Source: Lumbricus terrestris
Taxonomy: Eukaryota; Annelida; Clitellata; Crassiclitellata; Lumbricidae
NCBI GenBank assembly: GCA_949752735.1
Contig: OX457040.1
Span: 2,869,355 to 2,933,354, forward strand
Direction of reading: 5' to 3'
DNA length: 64,000 nt
In this document: piece by piece, positions 9,164 to 20,466 of the stretch
Layout: each line of letters starts with the position of its first letter
Numbering within the stretch: the stretch's first letter is position 1
The notes under the pieces: model-generated
What the model saw: the letters and a program-made list of their open reading frames with translations, nothing else
Databases searched by the model: none
Told to the model about the DNA's origin: nothing
Made by a program: the position numbers and the translations under genes

Positions 9164-10255
9164 GATGCAAAAGGGACAGCGGGTGGTTGTCTCCTCAAAG
9201 TTTGCGGTGGAGAACGAGGAGATGCTTATAATCCGCCAATATGCTACAAATATTTTATACAGCTTTATTCACTGTTTTTTCCACATAATCAGCAATTTTA
9301 TAAGGATGACACCTTGACAATGATGCCATAACACTGTGCAAATTAAATGAAAATTAAACAATATGGGGGACATTTAGAGAGGTCTGAAAATAACGAGTTA
9401 TTGTTAAGATGACCAAATAATTATATCACTCTGCTTAGAAATATTGAATGATGAACTCATTGATGCATTACAATTACAATATAATTATGAAACCATGCAA
9501 AATCAGGGTTGGTGACCACCACTCACTGGTAGTCCATGTAAAAAAACACGTTGATAACCTAAGATATAAATATGTGCCCCAAATTTAATTATTGACTGTG
9601 CAGAATTTAGCAAGATCACGTGAGTGCCGATGTCTTTAGATTTAATTTATATCTTCATTATTCCTTCCAATCTGATTGTCATAATGGAAGAAACTAGCTT
9701 ACTTCGTTTCGAGTACCAGAGTCGTTGACAATGACGTAATAATTGCATTCGACAGAGCAGAGACATGATTACATGGCGTTAACGAAATTATTTATAACTG
9801 ATGATGAAATTGCCATAAAGGTGTCTAAAATGGGTGTCCTTTAAGGGACGTTATTTAACTGTTTCGGTCGTCGATATTCATTAATTAATTAATTCATTTA
9901 TTATATGCATTTATACAGCGCCTCTTCAAGGGAGCTACTCAGAGGCGCCCCCAACCTCAGCGCGGCCAAATAAAACTGTCTTAAGATGAGAGAGGAAAGC
10001 CTGTGATGGATATTTACAAAGGGAGCGGAGGGTCAGATAAATACCATGTACAACCGAGAAAGCACGGTTCTGCACAATGGAAGTATAAGCAAAAGGAACT
10101 GAGAGCAGACTTTGTTCAGTCGAACGAAGATATACATGCAATTCATAACTCACCTCCACGATTTCAATTATTTGTCGCGTCACTTTCTGATGCAATAAAA
10201 AATCTTCGATGTTGAACGTGGTTAATTGAAATCGTACTGAGTTCAATTCACGACT
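9164..10255. repeat. Main part of a duplicated tract (partner 63122-64000)
   Basis: From CAAAAGGGACAGC at 9168 the tract matches 63126 onward (GTTTGCGGTGGAG, CAATATGCTA, TTTTATAAGGATGACACC, TGTGCAAATTAAATGAAAAT, TTCGAGTACCAGAGTCGTTG). The partner continues to the window end. The left copy has an extra LINE insertion at about 9893-10130. Confidence 0.88.
9893..10130 (-). pseudogene. L2-like LINE C-terminus inserted in one copy of the duplication
   Basis: The minus strand encodes QNRAFSVVHGIYLT, then HLKTVLFGRAEVGGASE and a stop, the same ending as the relics at 1715 and 31866. The tail GGCGCCTCTGAGTAGCTCC and GCGCTGTATAAATG runs to about 9895. The paralogue at 63860-63890 lacks it. GATATTCAT and GATATACAT flank the insert, a decayed target duplication. 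Confidence 0.82.
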
Positions 10256-10640
10256 ACAGCGTGGACATATTGTATCGGCGCTATAACAAGTATCCTACAC
10301 ATACAAACAAACACAGTGTCGTTAAACCGATACTACTGCTTCTGCAATCTATTATTATTAATACTTCATGAGATAATGAATGTGACGTCATTCAATTGTC
10401 GCCTCTAGTTATATCGATATCACGATCAAGAAATCTTGATCCATTGGAAATGCCACGTCAATATTCTGTGCATTTCAACAGAGCAATGGCGCCATTAAAA
10501 GAAGAGACGGCGTGACGAAGATGGTTATTTAGCATTCATATTTCATTATTGTGTCCATGTCTTCGTTTATTAGTCTTTGTTTCTCAAACGAATTAAATTA
10601 AATTCTGGGAAGGGAAAGAAATTCAAGAGATCATCACAGA
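10256..10640. other. No gene; old GAGGAGGGCG-family 3' region
   Basis: TGTCGTTAAACCGATACTAC at 10317 and the stretch 10340-10465 resemble 3690-3815. The rest is unclassified. Confidence 0.4.
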
Positions 10641-10684
10641 CGAGAAACAGACGGACGATTGCGAAGTGGAAAACATAAGTTGAT

Positions 10685-10890
10685 TAACCTTTATCTGCCT
10701 ATCTGTCTGTCTGTATGTCTGTATGCCTGTCTGTAGCATTGGATAACATATTTCCTCATGTAACACATCAGTTCGTCCGTCTGTCTGCATGCGTGTCTGT
10801 CTGTTTGCCGTTACGTTTCCACAGTCTGTCTCTCGCTGTCTACCCGCGTGTGTCTGTTTATCTGCCCGCGTGTACGTGCCTCCTTTGTCT
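10685..10890. repeat. Degenerate CTGT-rich microsatellite
   Basis: Repeated TGTCTGTCTG, TGTATGCCTG and GCCCGCGTGT units with many interruptions. Open frames here on both strands are products of the repeat, not genes. Confidence 0.7.
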
Positions 10891-11004
10891 ATCCAGTTAC
10901 AATTGTTTAACTTTGACAATAGTCCCAAGCGATGTTACATAGGAAATACTGCCCCTGAATCAATATATTCAATGTGGCAAACGTTGTGATTGCTTAACCT
11001 TTAT

Positions 11005-11379
11005 TGACCCAACGTTCCCAAAGTGGAACATATTTTAAAAAAATTCTGAGGGACGGTAAAATCTACTATAAGTCATCGAATATATTTTCATTTACTCGCT
11101 CAAAGATGGGGGCATGTTTATGTACTTTTATTTCAAGTCTGTTGCAGCTAAATAAAATTATTATTTTGATGCAATTTTGTCAAAAAACGACATTTATGCT
11201 AATAAATATTTAAAATTAATATAAATTACAAATGCATGATAATTAATTGATTTTATCATCTATTTGGGTTGAATTGTGTCTATTGTGCCTACTTATGGTC
11301 AAATATTTTCATGGTAGTGCCTTATGAGTGAGCGACGCAACTGATTTTACACATGTTCCACTTTGGGAACGTTGGGTCA
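11005..11379. mobile_element. MITE with 27 bp perfect terminal inverted repeats
   Basis: Left end TGACCCAACGTTCCCAAAG continuing to TGGAACAT; the right end is its exact reverse complement, finishing GTTGGGTCA at 11379. Each TIR contains the near-palindrome GTTCCCAAAGTGGAAC. The interior (about 320 bp) is AT-rich with no coding signature. No clear target duplication. A single related end lies at 13679-13710 with the near-palindrome inverted. Confidence 0.75.
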
Positions 11380-11569
11380 CTCTCGCTAGTTGCATCGATA
11401 TTTTTGCGTTATAATGAAATTTGCCCTTCTCGCTCCAAAATTTACATTGATAGTAATTGTAATTCCAATATGAATATGAATTATATTATTAATAGTAGTA
11501 GAATTATTATTGTGCCTAATATTGTTATTAATAGGCCTATTTTTTATTATTTTTATTATTTGTGATTAG

Positions 11570-12345
11570 TTTGTTTGGGGTGGGACCAAGGTGAAACAAA
11601 TGTGAAACATTATCCTTGTCATGACTTTCGTATGCTGAACCTTTTGCGGGGTGGGGCGGCATGGAGGGGTGGGATATGGAGGTGGGTATGCCTGACTTTG
11701 GGTGGAGGTGGGGTGGGGTCGAACGGCTGGGTATGGGTTGAAGTGAGCCGGGTGGGGCGAAGTGGGAAGACGTGTTGGACGAAAAACAGAAATTTACTCA
11801 GAGGAATGGGCACCCGCTTCACTTTAAGGAGGTGCGGAGTGGGGTGGGGTTGGAGCGCGGTTGGGGTGGGATGGGGCGGTGTGGGTTGTGGTGAGTGCGG
11901 TTGGAATATGGGGCTGTAGTGCGCCGAGTGGGGTCAAAGTGGGAAGAAAGGGTCAAAGTGAAAACAAGGGAATCATAATTTTTTCATGAATTTCAGATGT
12001 TGAGCATTTTACGGAATGGGGAGAAGCGTAGGGGTGGGAATGGGGTGGAGTTGGCCGAAATTGTGTGGAGGTGGGTTAGGGTTGGACGGTAGAGGTGTGG
12101 GGTTGAAGTGAAGCCGGTGCGTTCAAATTGAGGAGAAGGGTTGACCGAGAATCCAACAAATTACTTCAGACAGGTGGTCTGTGTGAGGGGCGAATTTGGG
12201 GAAGGTGGGGTGGGGTGGCGGAGTTGGGACTGGAGACTGAAGTGGGGTTTGTGGGATGCGGTCGGTCAGGGTAATTGCGCGGTAGGAACGGTTTGAAAAC
12301 AAATTGAAACGATATTTTTCATAAATTTCATATCTTGAACATTTT
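11570..12345 (+). repeat. G-rich degenerate minisatellite
   Basis: Long run of GGGGTGGGG, GGAGGTGGG and GGGTGGGGCGG variants on the plus strand, with AT-rich breaks such as CATGACTTTCGTATGCTGAA and CATGAATTTCAGATGTTGAG. It continues at 13505-13580 on the far side of the hAT. Likely to form G-quadruplex-type structures. Open frames across it are composition artefacts. Confidence 0.75.
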
Positions 12346-12357
12346 ATGGGGGGGTTT

Positions 12358-13496
12358 CAAGGGCGGATCCAGGAATTTTTGAAGGGGGGGGCCAAAAAAT
12401 TTTTGGGCTGGGGTCGGAAATTTTTTCGTTGATCTTTCGCCGAAAAATCTGATTAACTTTTTTAGTCGTTTTTGGGCGAAACCAGAGTTTAATTTAGCCC
12501 CCACCTCTGGGTGGGATTGAGGTTTCCGCAATGGTAGCATTTTAAGCTGTTATCTTAACAAAATAGCTGTACTTTTCAGTGCTTATAAGAGTGCCATAAG
12601 GTCTCAATAAATATAGACTTTACTTAAAAACTTTTCCTGACAACTAGATGTTCTTTTTTAAGTAATCCGCCGAAAATCTTCAAAAAGGGTGTTTAATTTC
12701 GCATCCGAAAAAACTGATGACATGTTGTAGTCATCGCTGCGAAATTTTCAAAAAGGTGTTTAATTTTTCGTCTAAAAAGTGTGATGACTTTTTAGTCTTC
12801 AGTGCGAAATTTTCAAAAAAGGTGTTCAATTTAGCAAGCCAAAAAACTGATGACTTTTGTAGTCATCCGTGCGAAATCTTAAAAAAGGTGTTTAATTTTT
12901 CGTCTAAAAAGAGTGATGACTTTTTAGTCTTCCGTGCGAAATCTTCAAAAAAGGTGTTCAATTTAGCATCCCAAAAAACTGATGACTTTTGTAGTCAGCC
13001 GTGCGAAATCTTAAAAAAGGTGTTTAATTTTTCGTCTAAAAAGAGTGATGACTTTTTAGTCTTCCGTGCGAAATTTTCAAAAAAAGGTGTTCAATTTAGC
13101 ATCCCAAAAAACTGATGACTTTTGTAGTCAGCCGTGCGAAATTAGTTATAATTGTGTTTATTGGTGTTAATGTTTTTACAATGTACTACGAATATATACA
13201 CGAATAACATACATTGCATGCCATAAATCATAGTTGGATACTGTTGAAAGATTGTTTCATTTCGATGCTTTATATAAAGACAATGCAATTGCGTGAGAGA
13301 CTTAGATTAGATTTTAATTACATTTATACATTATTTTTATTATAGATTTTTAGTACATTTATACATTAATTCTCCTGTGCATGACTGACACCCTGAATTT
13401 TTTTTTGGTCACTATGGATGGGGGGGGCCACGTCCCATGGTGATTTGAAATGGGGGGGGGCCATGGCCGGATTGGCCCCCCCTGGATCCGCCCTTG
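12358..13496. mobile_element. Non-autonomous hAT with internal minisatellite (1.14 kb)
   Basis: Left end CAAGGGCGGATCCAGG, right end CCTGGATCCGCCCTTG, perfect over 16 bp. GGGGGTTT is duplicated at 12350-12357 and 13497-13504, an 8 bp hAT-type target duplication. Subterminal runs read GAAGGGGGGGGCC and GGCCATGGCCCCC. The interior is strongly similar to 47898-49936 (ATTTTTGGGCTGGG near the left; TACATTGCATGCCATAAATC and GTTGGATACTGTTGAAAG near the right), with fewer minisatellite units. No transposase. Confidence 0.92.
12660..13145 (+). repeat. Minisatellite with dimeric higher-order unit (about 130 bp)
   Basis: Two alternating monomers of about 65 bp. Type A: AAAAAACTGATGACTTTTG, TAGTCATCCGTGCGAAATC, AAAAAAGGTGTTTAATTT. 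Type B: CGTCTAAAAAGAGTGATGAC, TTTTTAGTCTTCCGTGCG, AAAAAAGGTGTTCAATTTAG. Roughly three and a half dimers. The 132-codon open frame over it is the repeat read through. Confidence 0.88.
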
Positions 13497-13504
13497 GGGG
13501 GTTT

Positions 13505-13580
13505 GGGTGGAAGGGTGGGGCTGGGTGGATGGGTGGGCATGGTTTGGGGTGGGTAAAAGTTAGGGTAGAGGTGGGGTAAT
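13505..13580 (+). repeat. Continuation of the G-rich tract after the hAT
   Basis: GGGTGGAAGGGTGGGGC, GGATGGGTGGGCATGG and GGGTAGAGGTGGGG continue the composition of 11570-12345, showing the hAT landed within that tract. Confidence 0.7.
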
Positions 13581-13678
13581 AACCTTTGTGGATCACAGCT
13601 TATACAAAATTCTATATCTACATCATTTGGATAAAGTTATATTTTTACATATGCGTGATGCTTTTACTAGTCAAAGTG

Positions 13679-13710
13679 ACCCAACGTTCCACTTTGGGAA
13701 CATATGCATA
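13679..13710. repeat. Solitary MITE end related to 11005-11379
   Basis: GTGACCCAACGTTCC followed by ACTTTGGGAACATATG. The near-palindromic core is in reverse orientation relative to the TIR at 11005. Confidence 0.6.
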
Positions 13711-13907
13711 ATTCTGACATCCCCCACCCCAATTTTTTTTGGGCTTAGATTACCTCTAATTAGGCGGTAAACTCTAACATAGCGAAATTCTGAAGTGATA
13801 GAATGACGATTTCAGTATCTGGGAAGATAAAGGTTAATCATATCTTGCGGCTATTAGGGTTGTCGACGTCCCTCTTCCACTTTCAAGACTGCAACTGCAA
13901 TGTATGT

Positions 13908-14122
13908 ATGTAGGTGCACTTGTTATAGCGCCCCTTCAAGCTATCGCTACTCAGAGGCGCTCCAGAATGCAGAGCGGACACTTCATCGGAGTTTCACGCC
14001 AAAACGCTGAGCAATTGTGAGTGAAGGACTTGCTCAAGGTCCTTACGCGGCGAGGTGGATTCGAACCTCGAGCCTTCCGGCTTCAAGGCGACGACGCCAC
14101 CACTACACCACCGCGCCCCACA
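13908..14122 (-). mobile_element. tRNA-derived SINE with L2-type tail (SINE family 1)
   Basis: Minus-strand copy nearly identical to 2977-3197: GGTGGTGTAGTGG head, B box GGTTCGAATCC, body with CAATTGCTCAGCG, and tail GGAGCGCCTCTGAGTAGCG with GGGGCGCTATAACAAGTGC and a CATACATAC end. One of the best preserved copies. Confidence 0.9.
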
Positions 14123-14529
14123 CAATGTCCGGGTTCACAGAGTGACGCGGTTACTATTTAATACAGCAACGATTTTACTGCTCAATGGCTGTTTCACAAC
14201 GTAGGGATTCTGATATCCAATTAAATATTATTTGCCATTTTTTTTCCAATTTTCTGTGTTTAAAATGAGAGTGTAAGAAAATAGAGCATTACACCTATAA
14301 TGTATAACAAACACTTTCAGTGCCAATGAAAAATGAAAGATGGCAATCTTGTCACCTGGAGCGGTCGATTCATTGAACCCTATTATAGAGACAGAAAGAT
14401 GGCTACGCATACCTTTTATTGCTAAATGATTTAAGGATATATTTATGACAGTTACTACGAAGTCTAATGTGTTGAGTGAGAATGTAACAAATAATGCCGC
14501 AATAATTGTAGACCAATAGCGTCACCTAT
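14123..14529. other. No gene seen
   Basis: AT-rich spacer; no feature recognised. Confidence 0.4.
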
Positions 14530-15545
14530 TAAAGGTGTTTAATGCAGCTCCAAATTTATCTTCCTTTGTTTAGCGACATCTAACGGTCGACAGAGACGAT
14601 GAAAACGACGCCACATAAAATATAAAATGTCCACACGACGAGTAATATTTGATTCACTTTTCAATTGCTTACCGACATCTTGTGCTTGTCATGGCCGATG
14701 ACGTCGACATTACGTAACCAGATCATGTTTAGCGTCATTTATATGATTTATTACTCCGCCAGATTTCAATAGTTTAACGACATCTTATGGCATCAAAGAT
14801 CGTCGTTGGAACGGATCCATTATTTGAAGACAGCTTATGACGACATAGGCCATTGTCGCTCGCGAGAATTCTTATTGTGATAAAAATCATTGTTCCGTTA
14901 TAAACCGCAGCTCGATAGTTGAGTGGCTACAGCGGATATATAATATTGTCAATCGAAAGGTCGGGGTTCAAAATGTGGTTAAAGGTTGTCTGTTCCGTAT
15001 TCACCCATATACAACTCATTGAGAATGAATTCGCTGATCTACACTGTGGGTGGTAGGATGAGACGGCGAAGGAGAGGACTGACCAGCGGCCAATAACCCT
15101 CGTACGTCGACGCTAAGAAACTACGGAAGTTAATATTTCATTCTCATGGCTGCTTCAGGATTTAATTTTCATTCTCTTGCACCGTGGCACAGAATACTTG
15201 AACGACTCTAATAATGCTTGTTTAGCGATGCTGTGTCATAGGAAAGATGGCTTATGCATATTCCTCCTGTTTGAGCAATCTTGTGACAGGAACTCGAATA
15301 GTTTATACTTTATAGAAATCTAGATTCTAGATCATACTAGTTACTGCTGCTTGACGACGTAATACTCAAAATTCCGTGGTATTTTATTTAATGCTGCTAG
15401 GATTTTTTATTCAAGGTGTTTAATTGTGGCGTTGTACAATAGAATACACCTCTAAAACGTCACCACCTACACCACCACCACTCTGCAATAATATTATAAG
15501 CGCGAATTAAACACCTTTGTTAAGAGGTAACAAGACATTATAGTA
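14530..15545. repeat. Composite dispersed repeat, uninterrupted copy
   Basis: Order of blocks: AAAGGTGTTTAATG (14533), TTAGCGACATCTAACGGTCG with ACAGAGACGATGA (14572), ACATCTTGTGCTTGTCATGG (14670), AATAGTTTAACGACATCTTA (14767), the tRNA-derived SINE (14905-15160), then AATTAAACACCTTTGTTAAG (15503). The same block order recurs at 39440-40830 and 43310-44820, each interrupted by a hAT. Confidence 0.65.
14905..15160 (+). mobile_element. tRNA-derived SINE (SINE family 2)
   Basis: tRNA-like head: CGCAGCTCGATAGTTGAG with A-box-like TAGTTGAGTGG, and B-box-like CGGGGTTCAAAAT. Body: GTGGTTAAAGGTTGTCTGTT, CAACTCATTGAG, ACTGTGGGTGGTAGGATGAG, ACGGCGAAGGAGAGGACTGA, then CATTCTCATGGCTGCTTC. The same body is found at 40640-40820 and partially at six other sites. 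Confidence 0.72.
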
Positions 15546-16399
15546 ATCCTTCACCCGGAATAATTATTTCTCTACATGCTGCTGCAAATCATAATTTTGG
15601 CGAGATGTCTGAGCAAGAATTTCTTAGTAATTTTAACTGAGATAAAAAAAAGAAATTTCCTGCTCCATCTTTGCCACCTGCGCGATTCAGTTAGAAAACG
15701 TACACTGACATGCAATGTCGATGGAAGGATGAAACGGCGAGGGAGAGGACTGGCTACTCGTCCGCGCATGTTGGGAGTAGTAAAATAAAGCGACTAATGT
15801 TTCGTGCTCTACGTCATCTCCTTTCACGGAAGAACAGAATATTTTAACGAAAATTTGACTGGTTAATTATTGTTAAAAGCTGATGAAAGATGACTATTAG
15901 CTGCGTCACGATCCGATCCTGCCTAATGCACTATTGAGGCTGGAACTCGAACAGATTTTGCAATTCAAAGTTATCTTTTAGTTTTTGAATCAAAGTACAA
16001 AATGTTCACAGATATTTACATATTTAGCTTGCATTCTCAGTGCAGAACATAATGCACAGATATGATGCAATACTAGTTTAAAATGTCCTCGTCGATATTT
16101 ACTATTATTATGAAGTTAGTCATGATACAACGCAGTTGATGTACATTGCAGAGATTAGTATTTTTAAACGACTGCGACCATTTTCATTTTCCAAGACACT
16201 GTACAACAAAATGGACTGAATTATTATTACAGAATGAGATGTTTAGTATCAGATTTGTAATAGCATTGTTGGAAGGAACCGTACAGTCAATACCACAAGC
16301 CGATGCATCATGATATTGATTGGGACAAAGCACAAAAATTAGTTGGAGACTTTCTGTTCATCCTTCGCAGCATTGACATAACAAATAGAATGAGAATAC
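15546..16399. other. No gene; one SINE family 2 fragment
   Basis: Positions 15705-15810 carry the family 2 core (GGATGAAACGGCGAGGGAGA, then GCGACTAATGTTTCG). The rest is AT-rich with no support for coding. Confidence 0.45.
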
Positions 16400-16520
16400 T
16401 AACACACGCACTGTCGATGGTAGGATGAGACGGCGGGGAGAGGACTGACCACTCGCTATCGTATGTTGACGCAGAGATAAATGAAGTCGCTAATGCTTCA
16501 TACTCATGGTTGCTTCTGGT
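16400..16520 (+). mobile_element. SINE family 2 fragment
   Basis: CACTGTCGATGGTAGGATGA, then GAGAGGACTGACCACTCGC and GAAGTCGCTAATGCTTCATA. The head is missing. Confidence 0.65.
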
Positions 16521-16559
16521 CTACTCAAGGGGCGGCTGTTCTTCATCTTCTTACACAGT

Positions 16560-16690
16560 TGACCTACACTGTCGGTGAGATGACGAAAAGTCGAGGGAGA
16601 GGACTTCTTAGTCTAGTAGTCCGATGCTAGGAGTATTAAGTGGCTAACGCTTCACACTCGTGGTTGCTAATTGCTTCTGCTTAAAATGCT
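16560..16690 (+). mobile_element. SINE family 2 fragment, adjacent second copy
   Basis: CCTACACTGTCGGTGAGATG, TCGAGGGAGAGGACTTCTTA, GTGGCTAACGCTTCACACTC. It lies about 40 bp after the previous fragment in the same orientation. Confidence 0.6.
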
Positions 16691-17744
16691 GTTCTTATTC
16701 ATCATCTTACGCCGTAGAAGAGAATTTCTGAACGACGGAACACTTTCATTGGCTAATACTATTATTGTTGTTTCGCGATGATTTGTGATCAGACGGATAT
16801 CCAATAACGGCATCAGCCTTCTCTATAGATACTTTGTACAAGAACTCGAATAGAATTATGCATTATTATTTAGCTAGAGCAATCTAATTACTTTTGACCT
16901 TTGAGTCATTATGAATAAATTGTCCGAGGTTAAACTTTTATAGCTGTTGATAAAATTTATTCAAGGTGTGCAATTGGATCCTTAATTGCTTGTAGGCCTA
17001 CTTTTAAGAGACGTGCGTCACGTAGAAATCTAGAGGACTGGATTTTGTTTCCAAATACTGCCAAGTACTTCCCAGACAAAGTACCAGGAAATCTTTCCAT
17101 TGATTTTATAGCTACTTTAATAAACAGTTGATTAGTTTCCATCAGTGTATGTTGGGCAGTCTTACGACTGGCAAAGAACCCCATTTGTAGGAAGTAGGCT
17201 AATTCTTGTCATAGTCGGATCAGTTTGAAAAAGGAATACGAACTCGTTGAAATGGCTACTGATGGAAAGCTCAAGTTGAAGAATGCAGAACTGGAATTGG
17301 ATGTTCACCATGAAAATTTGCGAATTCTAATGCAGTTTTCAATAAGTTGTCTATGCGATCTCGAATTTTCTGCAACGGCTGCCATAAAAAAGGCTACCAT
17401 TACGCCTGTCAATGGCGATTTATAACGCTTGTGTCTCTGAAATTCGTGCGACAATTAGACTTAAACTGAATTATAGGCCTACCTATTTAGGCCTAATATG
17501 GATGCTCTAGACTATCTTGATAATTTATTATCCTTATGTCACAAGTTGTTGCTGCGAAATGCTGTAAAATTGCAGTTGTCTATTCACATCGTTTTTTTGC
17601 GCTGCACTACATTACAATGCTTAACTATGCAGAGGGAGAATTTCTAATTAAAACACCTGTGATAAGAAGTCTCTACAAGCCTAAAAGAGTGAACATTTGA
17701 ATTACGTTTAAATTCTTTCTGATTTATGCGAACCCGTCACCGTT
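16691..17744. other. No recognised gene; two short unassigned open frames
   Basis: Frames 16957-17184 (minus, 75 codons) and 17225-17425 (plus, 66 codons) are the only non-repetitive ones. I recognise neither. A lone AAAACACCTGTGATAAGAAG motif of the ACACCT family lies at 17651. Confidence 0.35.
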
Positions 17745-17830
17745 TTCACTCTGATAGCGCCAGACCCGTGCCTGGATGAACGGGAGGGCGACACTGCTGG
17801 TCTTTGCTATCACATGATGTTGTCAAAATG
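17745..17830 (+). repeat. GAGGAGGGCG-family copy
   Basis: CACTCTGATAGCGCCAGACC, CCTGGATGAACGGGAGGGCG and GGTCTTTGCTATCACATG match the family core. Confidence 0.5.
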
Positions 17831-19334
17831 TAAATACTCACACAATATTCAGACTCTGACAATGCAAATCTCAAATCAGGTTAAACGAGGAGAGATACCG
17901 TATTTATCTTTCTTATCACAGAGTGTCGTTAAACTAGAACTATACGATCGCTATTGACATAGTTATTAGTTGGCTTATGGAGTATTGTACCAAGCAGCAA
18001 ATCGTTGAAAATTGTTTCGAACTAAGAAAGAAAACAACTGTTGAAAGGCAAAAAGTTAACTTAAAATAATCGCGAGGTTAAAATTGAGCACCTCTAAAAA
18101 GAAGTTTCCAAATCTATAAATATGTAAAAATGCTTAAAATTTTCAATCTCTCACGTGCAATCTAGTTAGTGACTCTAGTCATCAGCAATCAGTCAAAAAT
18201 AATCGTCAATTGAATTGCGTTGTCCAAGTTAGATGCAACACAAAAAAGGTTTAAAGTAGGATGGTGGCGCCACTTGCTTATCTCCAATAATCGCAATACT
18301 TACTGTAATGGCATTTAAGGATTTATGAAGCGACTAACGGAAATTTAGTGACATAGGAGTCTCTTAGCAAATAAAATAGTTAAAATGAAATAAAATAAAT
18401 AAAATAAAACAAAACCTAGGCTTCGCCCTAAAAGTTTTCAGACGATGGATAAAGAAGGTTGAGGAGCTGAAGTCTCCCACGGAATATGGATCCATCCATA
18501 GAAGATCCACCACGAGCAGAGCGTCTTGATTTACCAGTGATCTAAAACACACAATGACGTCAACGGCCAAAGCGGTTACTGAATGTCGTTTAACAATATA
18601 AATAAAATAGTCATTGTAATTGAACTTTTAACATATCGCCATTCAACTATCCAGAGGAGCATGGGATGGATGTCCTGTTGTCCTGTCATGTTTTTACTTA
18701 CCGTAATGCATCGTGGATCGACGCCAACAGAACCATCGACCGCAAGATGTCGTTTATCGCTGGTAACTACGTAAAGTGTAACGCTGGAATTACATACCTT
18801 TAATAAGACTACCAATTGTATTATAATATTGATGAGTTTATTGACGCTTTAATTATACCGCGTCGAATCGCATTACAGACAGAAGCTTATATAAGTATGA
18901 TGCTCTACATTTTTGTAGCGTGAGGTACAAGGAAAGGAAATAGATGAATGCGATGTTAGCAACTGTTTTATGATCTAGTGTACTTGAATAAAATTTCTAC
19001 CATCGTGAATAGAGTAATCTCTTAAAGTACCAGTCCACAAGAGTGCTTACAGCAGGTGGGCGACGTCAGTCAAGCATCATTCCTATGAAACATAATCATT
19101 AAACCATAAAATAGTAAGGTTACTGGGTCTTGCATGGTCCTTCCACTTTCTCTGCAGATGAATTCCTTCGGATGGTTTCATGCACATGTGATGGAAAACC
19201 ATCGAGCGAAGACTACTGTAGCAGATGCGTCTTTTCCTCTGCATTCTATCATTGAGCACACCTTTTTTAAGGATTCCAAACCAATACTTGCGACAGAACT
19301 TCGTCAAATAAGCTGACAATGTACCTTGCTATTC
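17831..19334. other. No recognised gene
   Basis: AT-rich. A minus-strand frame at 19083-19319 (78 codons) is basic and non-repetitive but matches no family I know. TATGGATCCATCCATAGAAG at 18486 is a partial family C end. Confidence 0.35.
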
Positions 19335-19425
19335 AGTGCTGTAATACGCCGAGCAAATTTATGTACAGGGTAACGGCCTCTGTTGTCATAGACCATGGTC
19401 AAATCGGATCCATCCATCAATCAAA
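19335..19425 (+). repeat. Dispersed repeat family C
   Basis: AGTGCTGTAATACGCCGAGC, AGGGTAACGGCCTCTGTTG, TCATAGACCATGGTCAAATC and GGATCCATCC. About 85 bp, with further copies at 23290, 40855 (minus) and 53808. Confidence 0.7.
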
Positions 19426-19797
19426 TAAGCTGACCATCAAACAGAAAGTCGATTGACCTCCCCCTCTACCACCCTTTGTTATTGTTAACATTCTAGACAA
19501 TTTAGCCACTTTTTAGTTAATGCATTTTGCAGTATACACTCACTGGGTGTAATCAACCTGCCTTCCTAAAGCGAGTCCATCATTTTCCCAACCCTGTAAA
19601 TCAGAATTTATTTAGCGCCCGAGGTTTATATGATAGATCAAAATGCCTGTTAAAATTTCCGATCCATTTCTCATTCAACCCTAACTGAGACCTTTGAGAG
19701 ATTAGTTTCACTCGAGATTCTTCTTTATCTTGATTATCCTCGACTCATCCAGAAGACCAGTCTGGAGAGCAGCAGCTGTGCAGAATAACTTTTCTGT
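19426..19797. other. No gene seen
   Basis: Unclassified spacer. Confidence 0.4.
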
Positions 19798-20030
19798 AGA
19801 CGTCCGGTAGAGTAGTGGTTAACACGCTGGCCAAGAGTGCGAGAGGTAGTGAGTTCGAGCCCCCGTTGGGCGGATTTGCTTTGTAGGCTGCCATTGGCGC
19901 CGTGTAATTACAAAGCTGTCTGTTCAGTTGGTAGTTAAGTTTAATTAAGATTACTGCATAACCTGTAAATGTAAAGCGCAGTGCGTCTTGCAGGCGTTTA
20001 ATTAAAGAAAAAATATTATTATTATTATTA
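19798..20030 (+). mobile_element. tRNA-derived SINE with ATT tail (SINE family 3)
   Basis: GACGTCCGGTAGAGTAGTGG, TTAACACGCTGGCC (A-box region) and GTGAGTTCGAGCCCCCGTTG (B box GTTCGAGCC) form a tRNA-like head. The body runs to CGCAGTGCGTCTTGCAGGCG and ends in (ATT)n. About 230 bp, the only copy in the window. An intact tRNA gene is excluded because the region after the B box does not pair back with the 5' acceptor side. Confidence 0.8.
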
Positions 20031-20466
20031 AGTTCTTTTTTGCCATGAGAAGACGTAAAAGTCTTGGCCCAGATTCAGCATGTAACTTTATTCAGCTATT
20101 TACTATATTACTATTTCTTTGTTAGCGCCCGATGTATATATGGTATATATGATCCATCAGCTTTAAAAAACATTGATGAAAGTTTTGTTGTTCTGGAATT
20201 AACGGTCATTCTCATCGGTCAAATATGCAAACGTACCTTGAAATGCGACAGCAATAAACTTCTGCGTGCAAATTGAGAGTCGCTGAAACAAGCGCGCTGT
20301 CTCTTGCGGGTGCCCAGAAACAATGGTCAAACGCCGACCTAGCTCTGACAAAGAATTCCCGGTCCTGAGTGCTAATGGGCCTAGTGGTTTCCAGTGCCGC
20401 TGGAATAAAATCATGGGTAGTGGGGTTTATTATTATTATTGTCATTATTATTATTTTCATTTATTT
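20031..20466. other. No recognised gene
   Basis: Minus-strand frames at 20199-20460 overlap and are unassigned. Confidence 0.35.

Noticed and set aside
11575..11919. 114-codon Gly/Trp-rich frame
   Set aside because: Direct product of the GGGTGGGG tract.
12717..13115. 132-codon plus-strand frame with regular repeats
   Set aside because: It is the hAT minisatellite, whose unit length keeps the frame open; the same array at 48290-49335 is closed by indels.
19798..19900. Possible functional tRNA gene
   Set aside because: Only A and B boxes are tRNA-like; acceptor stem pairing is missing and a SINE body with an ATT tail follows.
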